A stretch of DNA of 64,000 nt from Pipra filicauda (lineage: Eukaryota; Chordata; Aves; Passeriformes; Pipridae). Under the pieces are notes generated by a model. The model saw only the letters and a program-made list of their open reading frames with translations. It had not been told where the DNA came from and searched no databases. The translations under genes were made by a program, and so were the position numbers. The DNA is taken from assembly GCF_003945595.2 (NCBI RefSeq), contig NW_024104162.1:2294001-2358000 (forward strand), given 5' to 3'. Below are positions 1-9,148 of the stretch, piece after piece. Each line of letters begins with the position of its first letter. The stretch's first letter is position 1.

Positions 1-1180
1 GTGCTTAAAAACAGACCCGACTCCTCTGCTCAGCCTCATCTCCCAGTTCTAATGAGAACACGAAGAGCAGCTGCAGTGATGGTTCCTCCTGCGGGCTGGA
101 TGCTCTTGCCCATTCAGAGAACACTTTGGCTTGGCAGGGCTTTTGCCAGGGCTTTTGCCAGGGATGAAAACACACAAAGAAGACGAGCAGCTTGGTGAGG
201 TCATTTCTGATCGGGCTCTGCCTGCTGCTACAGCGGCTGCTGCTGCTTTCAGCGCAGCCTGACAAAATTCTTTGGCTCCTGCACTCCTTCCTTCTCCTAT
301 CATCTGCAAATTAAAACAGGAAGGTGGTGCAAGAGGGTGAGCAAGGATCTTCAAAGAAATCGAGGAGCTTTGGATGTGCTTAGGTATGCAGAGCACTTTG
401 TCTCCATCCAAGGGGCTGAGGGGTGTCCCTTTGCTGTTGGCACTTCATGCCTGTCATGGTGTTTGATGTTCCTAAGACAGCTGCAGAAGCTTCAAGGCAG
501 TGCTGGCTCTTTGCTCTGTGGGGCTGTGGGTTCTCCCTGGGCACGTGTCAGCGACACAGTAGAGCTGATGAAACGCAGTCTTGTGAGAAAGATTCTTCCC
601 ACGCACCCAGCAGGCTGCCTTTGCCCGGGGTTGGACCAAACTATCCTTCATATTCACCCCTCTGATGTCTGGAAATGTGTTTTCTCACGCTCTTCACAAG
701 ACCTCTCTCTCCTCCTCTAAATCCTTGCTTCCACTTTCAAGATTTCTGAGCACAGCAGCATCTCCCTGGGGTGCTGCAGCCCACTGCCCTTGAGGAGACA
801 TCCATGCAGCTTATGGCAGCACCCAGGCTCCACTCACCTTGCCAGAAGTGCACAGCAAAGATCCTTGAATAGCTTCTTCCAGAGTAATCCCCCCTGGGAG
901 ACAGAGGATCAGCTAGTCTTATCCCTTGGTTCTCCACAACATGTAGGAGATGGGCTCAATTACCATTTTGTGTTAGCCATAAGGACACTACTGCCAGACT
1001 GGGTACTGTGAACCCACATACCACAGCACAGTACTGCAGTAGGCTTGCTGAAAAGCTCTGTATTTTGTGTCTGCAGCCGCCTGAATCTCCCTAACCACCT
1101 GCACTAGCTCTTGGAGAGCAGCTGGCTCTCCCTGCTCTCTGGGGTGAAAGCAACTCCTTGACCATAAAGTGGAAAGAACA
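1..1180. other. Unique sequence, no gene recognised
   Basis: Ordinary mixed-composition sequence with several short open frames on both strands, none with a recognisable domain. The only structure seen is a short 12-bp tandem duplication near the left end, listed separately. Confidence 0.5.
139..162. repeat. 12-bp tandem duplication (two copies)
   Basis: The unit gcttttgccagg occurs twice head to tail, and a partial third match (ggcagggc) lies just before it. Probably slippage; no function inferred. Confidence 0.8.
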
Positions 1181-1185
1181 CAAAT

Positions 1186-1191
1186 TTTATT
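1186..1191 (-). promoter_or_regulatory. Possible poly(A) signal (AATAAA, minus strand)
   Basis: The plus strand reads TTTATT, so the minus strand has canonical AATAAA followed by AATTTGTGTTCTTT-like U/GU-rich sequence, the usual arrangement of a cleavage site. It lies about 130 bp past the stop codon of the minus-strand open frame at 1323-1733. AATAAA is common by chance in AT-rich DNA, so on its own it is weak. Confidence 0.25.
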
Positions 1192-1322
1192 GAGAGACTG
1201 AGGCTTCCTTCCAAATGCGCTGTCTTTGCTGCTTTGCAGTGTTCCTGCCCCTCAAGGGCTCTCCATGCTCACTGATAGCTACTTACCTACTTCCTTGGAC
1301 TCCGAAGGCTCCCAGCTCAGCC

Positions 1323-1733
1323 TTAGATAAGCAGCTGCTTCTTTTGGATTCTGGCCCCATTTTGGGGATTGCCACAGCAGGTATCCCTCCAGGGTCTTCT
1401 CACCTTCCTATCCAAATTAAGTCTAAATGTGCTTAAGTCTTTCCCCAGGTATTCCTGTTCTTCTTTGCTCTCAGTCTTTACCTCCTTAAAATGCCTGCCA
1501 ACGTCTTCAGGCACCTCCTCACGTTCCGAGCAGCTCTGGCTCTGGGCCATGCTGTAGGCTAACCTGGCAACCCATGCAGCAAAGTGGCTTTTTATCCTTC
1601 CATATGGATTAAAGTGAAGAGCCCCGTCTTGCCAAGGCCCAACCCCTTCCTGTTCTGCCTCGCTGTCCACCACATCATTGTTGGGATAGGGCAGAACGTG
1701 CCTGAAGGCATGGCTGTAGAGAGCTGAGACCAT
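1323..1733 (-). CDS. Candidate unrecognised 136-codon open frame
   Basis: This minus-strand frame of 136 codons belongs to no family I recognise. It is hydrophilic and rich in charged residues in its second half (for example EREEVPEDVGRHFKEVKTES), with no signal peptide or membrane segment. The chosen ATG has a fair Kozak context (GAGATGG). A donor-like GGAG|GTAAAG lies inside the frame on the minus strand near 1476-1487, so if it is transcribed only the first part might be exonic. An AATAAA follows about 130 bp beyond the stop. A chance open frame is the default explanation: frames this long are expected in 64 kb, and a second minus-strand frame (1592-1897) overlaps it. No retrocopy poly(A) tail is visible. 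Confidence 0.12.
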   Translation of the reverse strand: MVSALYSHAFRHVLPYPNNDVVDSEAEQEGVGPWQDGALHFNPYGRIKSHFAAWVARLAYSMAQSQSCSEREEVPEDVGRHFKEVKTESKEEQEYLGKDLSTFRLNLDRKVRRPWRDTCCGNPQNGARIQKKQLLI

Positions 1734-1739
1734 CTCATG

Positions 1740-2164
1740 GTCCCTGCTTGTCTTGCTGTCTGAGCTTGTCTTTGCTTCTCACCCCTCTCTCCTCCACGTG
1801 TTCTGGCTTCTTCAGCAACTGATGGGGAATGATAAGGGGCTACAAACCTGTCAGGGGCATGAAGAGGGTAGGAGGGATCAGTCACTCCGCCGAACACTGA
1901 ATACCCTCGATACCCTCAAAGGGAGATAGCAGGAGGCAGGCTCAAAGCAAACAAAAAAAGGGTGTATTTTTCATGCAACAGGTTGTTTGATAGTGAAGCT
2001 CCTTGTTAAGGGATGTTGCGTGTGTTATCAGCAAGGCAGGCTTCAGGAGCCACTGTGTAGGGACACAACAGAGGGATCCCATCTGGCTCAGGATAATCCT
2101 GGGGTGAAAATGGCTGGGGCACTATTAAGGGGACATGTCACGCTTATTATTCTTTAAGCAACTC
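1740..2164. other. Unique sequence, nothing recognised
   Basis: No repeat, RNA gene or exon recognised. An A-rich stretch near 1950-1960 is the only low-complexity sequence. Confidence 0.4.
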
Positions 2165-2245
2165 CTTATTCCCACTGCTAGAGACCAGATGTTGGTCTAG
2201 GGGGAACTGAACCAGCATAGTCATTCCTAGGCATCATCTCAACAT
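2165..2245 (+). mobile_element. Ancient CR1-type LINE 3' fragment (degraded)
   Basis: The stretch cactgctagagac, then ggtctag, then ccagcatagtcattcct follows in order the 3' part of old amniote CR1 families (consensus of the type CACTG-TAGAGACAGGATACTGG-CTAGATGG ... CCAGTATGG-ATTCTTATG, from memory). It is clearly more diverged than the two CR1 copies at 34.8 and 40.0 kb, so it would be an older insertion. Upstream boundaries cannot be seen. The match is by eye and moderate. Confidence 0.45.
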
Positions 2246-4021
2246 CCTGAAATGCTGAAGATTCTGCCACTGTTACAGCACACCTTTATTAAGTGGCAAT
2301 TCTGAAAAAGCAACCTACATTGTAGAAACTGGATATAATCTAAGCATAACAGTCTTTCTACAGCCCAGACAGTTTAGACAAACTTGTCTAAATCCAACCT
2401 ACAGAGAGTACCCCCTTCCAACCTGTGCCACCATCAACCAATTTCTAACAGTGGCTTGTGGCCAGGGAGCTGTAAGCAGCCAGGGGAGCACTGGACTTCC
2501 AGCAGTCAAACAGCACTGAGAAGGTAGTACAGCAATGCAGCATTTCTCATAGAACCAGAGACACATTTGTGCGTTAAGAAGAAAAAAACCCCGTAAGTCT
2601 AAATGTAGCAGTGCCATCTGCTGACCTATGCAATAGCAGGAACACAAGCCTCAAAAAGTCAGGACCTACGGAAGGAGTGTATCCATCCCTTCCTTCACAG
2701 GTAGCACGCAGAGCCTAATCCTTGCAAAACACCCGTGGATTGGGGGTTGTGGCTCCAGGAACTCTGTCATCAGGGCATAAAAAAGGGTCACATCCTCAGT
2801 TTGTGCGAACTGTCAGGGCTTTCCTGAAAGAGCATGTAATTTATGGCAGACAATGCTGTGCCCCCCGAACATGTAGTGCTGGCCCTACATGCTGCAGCAC
2901 TGGAAAAACTCCTTTCAGCTCTGTCTGTTTTCTTAAAAAGACTTATATCCTACAGCCTGTCCTGGCAGTCTTGCTCTGTTTAATTTAGGCATTGCATTTT
3001 CTTTGTGTTTTACTTTGATAGACCAAGGCTTCTCCTTCTTTGTCGTTGTTGCTGCAGGTCAGTGTTTTAAGATTATGCTGAGGGAAGGTGCCAATAAGAT
3101 CTGTCTTGTGAGCACAGAGCAGCTTTTGGCACTGGCCATCACACATTAGGCAGTGTGGGGTAGAAATATAACCTGCAGCATCCCTCTGCTCATCCTCAAA
3201 GGAAGCAAAAAGCCTCCCTTGGGCTGGAGATGGGGGAGAAATCAGCTGGCAGTGAGGGCTCGTATCTCCCATCTCTCTGATGGCCAGAAGTGACCCCAAC
3301 TGCTCAGGACCTTGCAAATTCTTTACCTGGAGAAAAACTGAGAAAGACCTTTTCTCTCTCTTCTCCAATTCCATCAGATGAGCTGATATTTCCATGGTGC
3401 CAGATCTTTCCATGATAATCTTCCCCTGCTTGAATGATTGTTTTGCTTTGCTTTTCAGAAGAGGTTACCTTTTGTGGGCAGAAGTTAAGAGGATACCCCT
3501 GAGTCAGAGAGCAGGATCTGCCCTCCCGCTCCCAAATACTGAGTGTTTTATTGCTCTGAATCCCTGCTGTGGATAATAGGAGTGGAAGACAGTTGGCTTA
3601 CTTCCATTTCTATGGCATGCTCATCATTTTAGGTCCGTCAGGAAAGGAGAGGCAGGTGCAGACTGAACTGACACCTGTCAATCATTTACCCTTACTTTAA
3701 TGAAGCATGCACTGGCTGTCACCGAGTGTATTATTGCCATTTTATGGGTTCTTTGCTCCAAGGATCCCTGGCTGTGCAGAAGAACTGCTGTAACAGAGGA
3801 GAGAGGACCATAGCTAGATGTCTTTCTGGAACACTGAAGAAACAAACAACTCTGAAAGGCACTTTTTAGGGTTCTCCCAGCCAAACCTCTTGTTCTGGGT
3901 AACCCATCATCTCCTATCTAGAGCAGAGGCCAAGGCTGCTCTGCAGATGTCCTTGTTTTGACTCTTACTGCTGAGATGAGCAACTTCAGACCAACATATG
4001 CTCCACCCTGGACTCCTTTTT
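2246..4021. other. Unique sequence, no gene recognised
   Basis: Mixed unique sequence. A 142-codon minus-strand open frame at 2985-3413 shows no domain or convincing gene signals and is treated as chance. Confidence 0.5.
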
Positions 4022-4079
4022 AGCCTCCAATTACCAACCTTCTCCTTTTCAGCCTCCAATTACCAACCTTCTCCTTTTC
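4022..4079. repeat. Perfect 29-bp tandem duplication
   Basis: Two identical copies of a 29-bp unit starting agcctccaattaccaacc lie head to tail at 4022-4050 and 4051-4079. Perfect identity suggests a recent duplication, possibly polymorphic. The unit length is not a multiple of three, which argues against coding use. Confidence 0.95.
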
Positions 4080-4689
4080 TCAATGCCAGCACTGGGAGAC
4101 CGTGTTCAGTGGGGAACACAACCAGTGTAAAGCCCTACAGCCTCTGCTCCCCATTCTCACTTCTGGGTTTAAGTTTACAGCCACTCCTTTCCTCCTACCC
4201 ATGGGCACAGAATCATTTGCCTGTAACAGAACACTTTCCTGAAATGGTGGCTTTGTCCCACTGCCCTTTCCATCAAAAAAAGACATTTGGCTAGCTCTTC
4301 ATGAAAAGCCCTTTATAAATTATCAGAGAGGCATCCACAACAGACTAATCATATCAATGTCCTTCTCTACACTAACTCTACCTAGCCATAAAAAAAATCC
4401 CTAAAGGGTATTCCCTAATCCCAATCAGAGTCTCCACTAGAGGTGATAAAGCCTTGTTCACTTGCTCTCACAAAAGAAACCTCTTCAGTATCCACAGAAA
4501 AGAGTAATTTTTGCTCTTGGGAAAACTGTAGAGGTGGCAGGAGAAAGCCTCCCCCACGTGCCTCCCCATAGAGCTGAATGCTGTGCACGCTGTATGGCTG
4601 CTTTGATGGAGGATGTTGATGCTTTCTGTGCTGGAATGGTGGCCCTTCTTCCTGGGAACAGGGAGCAGCACTGCTGAAGCGTCAGCTTT

Positions 4690-5020
4690 GATTTTCATTG
4701 CCTGTCTGGTTCATTACTGATCGGGTAATGACTGACAATAGGCCAATCAGATCTCCAATATCACTATGTCAGCTTCATAATTAATAGTACTGCAAACTAA
4801 GCTTATTGTGATTTAATTAGTAATGCTGTAATAATGCTACCGCCTGGGCTTAAGGTTACTAATTTATATAAATAGCTATGTTAATGTTTTGAAGCACCAA
4901 GTATTAATTGTATCAGCCTTGGTGTTAGGCTTCGGTTGCCTAATGGCATCTGCAAAACTCAACAACTCTTAGTGTTGTGGGGGGAAAAAAATGTTTTTGA
5001 TCTTTTGCCTGTTGTTTTTA
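4690..5020. promoter_or_regulatory. Putative conserved non-coding / enhancer-like block
   Basis: AT-rich, non-repetitive block with many transcription-factor-like words: CCAATCAG at 4743, TAATTA at 4778-4783 and again at 4814-4819, repeated TAATGC/TAATGG words, and tatataaatag at 4865 (MEF2/TATA-like). Homeodomain cores packed into a few hundred non-coding bases resemble vertebrate developmental enhancers. Conservation is not tested here, so this is inference from composition and motif density. Confidence 0.3.
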
Positions 5021-6470
5021 ACTAGGCAAGAGGCAGTCACGGACAAGGCTGGAGGGATTTGGATAATATGGGCCAGGGAGCAGTATTTGAGATTCAAATT
5101 CCTTTTTGCTTGGATCTGTTATTTTTCTTTTTCCTTTCCACCATGAGCATCTCCCCCTCCCTTTCCCTCTCCTCCCTCCTTCCTCTTAAATATATAAATA
5201 AATCTGAGCTGCTTGCATCGACAGTTCCAATTTGCCACAATTGGAAGTTGCACACATGAGAGATCTCTGTGCAGCCAGCTCGCATTTTATTTTCAAATCT
5301 CGAATTAAAAGGAAAGAAGGGGAAAAAAAAGGGCCATGGGAGCACAAGGAGGATTTGCATACATCAGAGCTCTACATAAGCTAGGAACGGAGCTCTTTCT
5401 CTGGGCTTGCATAAACTACTAGAGGGAAAAGGGAACAAGAAAAAAGGAAAATTGAGTGACAAAAAATTCTGACCCTTTCTATGGGCTTGATGGAGGCTCA
5501 TCTCCCTGCAATGAGGCTGGTGACAGGTCCCTCTGTTGGGTTAACATGAACTATCTGAGATGAAGGGAAGATGTGGAGGTTTATCCAAACACAGGCTCCC
5601 AGGCCATCATGATCTTCTCCAAAGATGGTGACCCTTTCCTCCCATTTGCAAAACAAGTGGCAGAGATGCTGAAAAATCCTGGAACTGTCAGATGAGCAAA
5701 ATCTACAGCAAATATGACTGCTAAGTAGTCTGAGGTAACTGAAATGAACTACACTTTCAATTGTGCTCCAGCTATGACTGTACTCTAAGCAGAGTCTGTG
5801 ATAAATATAACTTGGCTGAATGCAAGAATTTAGATCTTACATTAGATATTGAATTCATTACCTCTACATATGTCTATATCCAGAGGCTGTATATGCCCTT
5901 ATCTCATCTATATCCAAAACACTCTTAATTTCACTGATACTGACACTTAACTCTTGAAATACTTCTTCTCTCTTTGAAGAAGATCCACTAGCAGGCCAAA
6001 CCATACAGGAACATCAAAAAGATGTGACAATGTTAGGAATAGGACCCCCTTTGGGGAAAACCAGTTTGCATAAGTCATGAAATATAGATTTATTCATTTT
6101 TAATGCATTTTTCTTGCTTTTTTCTCCTTGCAAAATTCAGGCCAGCTGGTGGGATTGACAGTAATGACTCCCAGTGAGCTGGACTCTAATCAGCTCAGCT
6201 GGAATAGACTGAAGGACTTTTGGAAATCTAAACCACTACAGCAAAATGGATTTATCTTCTCAATTAGTCACAGATGCTAGTAGGATCCACCAGGTGCGCT
6301 ACCAAATAGCCCCATGTGGCAGAGCTTGTAGAAATCTTCCACTGCTGCAGTCCAGTCGTGACTTTTGTCTTCTTCAGAAAAATGGAGTCAGAAATGAGGA
6401 GGAATGCCATAGAGGAAAATACGTATTTCAAAGTTGACAGTGAAGTGAGTGATTAGATTTCCCTTTGCTA
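5021..6470. other. Unique sequence with pyrimidine-rich patch
   Basis: Contains a polypyrimidine stretch at 5122-5188 (runs of ttctttttcc and ctccctccctt) and short A-rich runs near 5315. No gene or transposon recognised. Confidence 0.45.
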
Positions 6471-6635
6471 GTTCATGTTGGTCTGGGTTTGAAATCCCCA
6501 CCTGTGTGAACAGGTCATCAAACGTCTTGGCCAACACAACCAACTCAGCACTTCGTACTGACCTTCATTACCCAGATTAGAAAGGAAACTAGCACACCAT
6601 ATGCCAGACATAAAAGTGTCCAGCAATTCTCTTTT

Positions 6636-6740
6636 CAGCACTACACTCCTGGGTTTGGATCCCAGCCAGGTACTGCTCTTTGAAACTTATAAATTGCTTT
6701 CATCTCCCAGACAAGGTAAAATCAAATTGGTGTAAGTGAT
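6636..6740 (+). mobile_element. Possible degraded MIR-type SINE fragment
   Basis: The words cctgggtttggatcccagc resemble the tRNA-derived B-box part of MIR, and the following sequence has a loose match to the MIR core. A similar B-box-like word (gggtttgaaatcccc) lies at about 6486-6500, so one or two broken copies may be present. The core signature gcctcagtttcct is absent, so the call is weak. Confidence 0.28.
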
Positions 6741-6829
6741 GTCGCATTGTTGATGAAGATGCAGACTCAGAGTTAACTCTGACACAGACTTAGCACACCG
6801 TATGAGAAACATCTTAATAGGCACAGCTG

Positions 6830-6830
<1 letters not shown>

Positions 6831-6869
<39 letters not shown>

Positions 6870-6893
6870 GCCCTGGGGAAAAAAAAAAAAAAA
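6831..6893. repeat. T38 tract, 10-bp spacer, A15 tract (inverted homopolymers)
   Basis: Thirty-eight T residues (6831-6868) are followed by ggccctgggg and then fifteen A residues (6879-6893). The arms could pair into a hairpin with a 10-nt loop. Could be two abutting homopolymer expansions, or head-to-head poly(A) tails. Tract lengths may be assembly- or PCR-affected. Confidence 0.9.
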
Positions 6894-6899
6894 CAACAC

Positions 6900-9009
6900 A
6901 AAACTCAAACACTGGTGTTTCTGAAAGCTGCAGTAACATTAATGGAAAGGGGTCTTTCTTCATGAAGGCTCCAGACCAGGGTTGTTCAGCCTTTTCAGCA
7001 TGTCCATGAATGGTGAGGTATGAATTGTGACACACGCAGTTTATAAATGGTGGTGCTATGCTGAGCTATGTATGTGTCTTAAAGTCCTTTGCTTTTGATG
7101 TATTTATGGCCACTAATCTCTCTCTGGCTACAGTCCCTGCCCAAGCTCTATTTCAATCCTCTGCCCGTACAGGACTCCTTTTATCAGGTTTTCCCATCTG
7201 TAGCTGTAAGAATAATTGACTGTTACAAGTCTGTTGGCTCTGGAATTCAGCCCTTGAAAGGAGTGTTCCTCACCCAGAGACTGAGATGGGTTAGCTGAAA
7301 ACAGTTGGATTTACTTTTCTCGTTTTGTTTCCTCCATCCTTGATTTTTGTGATGCTGTAGGATTTACCATACTTTCCCCTGCTTTTTCAACCCTTCTTCA
7401 AGAGCCTAGGGTGTTCTCTGGAGTTCTTTTTTGTTTTGCACAACGTGCCTGTCCCAAAGGACATCTGGCAAACCCTCTCCCTCTCATTCCCCTGCCCTAC
7501 CCTCTCCTCCTCTTCTCCTTCTGGAGACCCAGAGTTCATCTGGGGTTCAGAAACATTTCTATGCAGCACCCATACCTGTGACAGTTCCAGATGCTGCCAT
7601 CATACAGGGTGGTCCTCCCTCACTCAGAGGGCTTCTGTGCAGCCCTTATGGAGTGCTCCCTTCAGTGCTGGGCTGTGGTCTCCATGCTTAGCATGGCCAC
7701 CAACACTGTCAATCCTGCAGGAACTTTGTACCACTCAGAATTCCAGCTGTCTATCAAGTGTGATTGAAATTGGCCAACTGATTCAAAAGTTATTGTAGCA
7801 GAACTGACAGACAGAATGATTGCCAAGGAAATCAGGCTAAAAATATTAACTTCCTGAGATGGAAATTTTGTTCTTTTGTAATTATCAGCATAAAATATAT
7901 GTATAGTGCTTAGCACAGTCTTCTTCCTACTTTTAACTTCTGCTTTTCCTTCCCTTGTACTGCAGTCTTTCTAGAGGGCTGGAGATAGGAACACATCTCT
8001 CTCTTTGCCGAGCTCCAGAAATTCAACAGGCTTTGCAGACCAGAGAGAGGGATCTGTGTTTCATGTCCCAAAAAGAAGGGGAAAATTCTAGGCTATCCTA
8101 GCACTTTTATAGAGGGTATTTGCTTATCCATTCCTTGTGGGGAACAGGAATTTGCATCACCCAGTGAAAGAACAGTAACTCTCCCTCTCACAGTTTACAT
8201 TCTCACAATGAGATTGAGAAAAACCCAAAGCACACCTGGCCTTGCTACTGTGGGAAGTGATCTGAACTAATGACTGAGGGGTACTTGTCTCCCAGCTGGA
8301 GGAGGTTTGTGGTGCAGCACGAGCTTCACCAAGGGTGTATTAATACAGGAGAATGAAGAACCAAGAAGCCGGGACTCTGTCTCCATTGTCCCCGATCAGT
8401 GTAGTTTGGGGCACAAAGGACACCAGGAAAGGAGGGGACAGGCCAGGCACTGCCCTCCTTCCCTCCATCAGCACCAGTCCCAGGTTTCACAGACCTTTTT
8501 CAAACATGTTTTTCCACCAGAATCACTTTGTGGGCATTAGAAATGCCATCTGTGGGAGAGGGCATATGGAGGGGCCAGTGGGGCAGGAGAACATGGGGAC
8601 AGCAGAAAGAAGAGGGATGGAGAGAGAGCACAGAGAAAGAAACACTGTAAAAAGCAGTAAGTTCCTCTTCATATTGGCACAGCAATGTTTGCAGCATGGC
8701 TTAGCATGCCTCCTCCTGTTAAATAAATATTGTGACAGTTCTAATCCTAGTGAGCAGGGACGTAACCAGAACTTGGATTTTCACTAAGGGCAAACAGTAA
8801 TGGGTACAATTTAAGTATTTCAAATAAGGCTCTAATTTAGATCTACGAAGACAGCACTGTTTGTTAAATAAATATCGAGCTCATCTGGTACCAGGCCAGT
8901 TGTTGTGCTTAGCAAGATATATCTAGCTAGTGGTTATTTAACTGAACAATGGGTGAATGAGCCTGTTCAGGGTGCAAAATGCTTTCTGGTTTGCAGAGAG
9001 AAAGAGTGA
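6900..9009. other. Unique sequence, no gene recognised
   Basis: No exon, RNA gene or transposon recognised. Several open frames of 60-144 codons show no domains. Confidence 0.5.
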
Positions 9010-9148
9010 GAGGGGGAAAAAAAAAGGAAGAGGGGAAGAAAGAGAGAAAGAAAAAGAAAAAGAAAAAGAAAAAGAAAAAGAAAAAGAAAAAGAAAAGGAA
9101 AAAGAAAAAGAAAAAGAAAAAGAAAAAGAAAAAAGAAGAAAGAAAAAA
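9010..9148. repeat. Homopurine tract with (AAAAAG)n microsatellite
   Basis: About 140 bp of almost pure purine on the plus strand. The central part (about 9045-9132) is a hexanucleotide AAAAAG array of about fourteen units with a single interruption near 9092-9098. Long homopurine-homopyrimidine tracts with internal mirror symmetry can form triplex (H-DNA) under supercoiling. Translation gives only Lys/Glu repeats and is not a gene. Confidence 0.95.

Noticed and set aside
6960..7040. Possible hAT-type DNA transposon end (ccagggttgttcagcc)
   Set aside because: Resemblance is limited to a few bases and no second terminal repeat or 8-bp target duplication was found.
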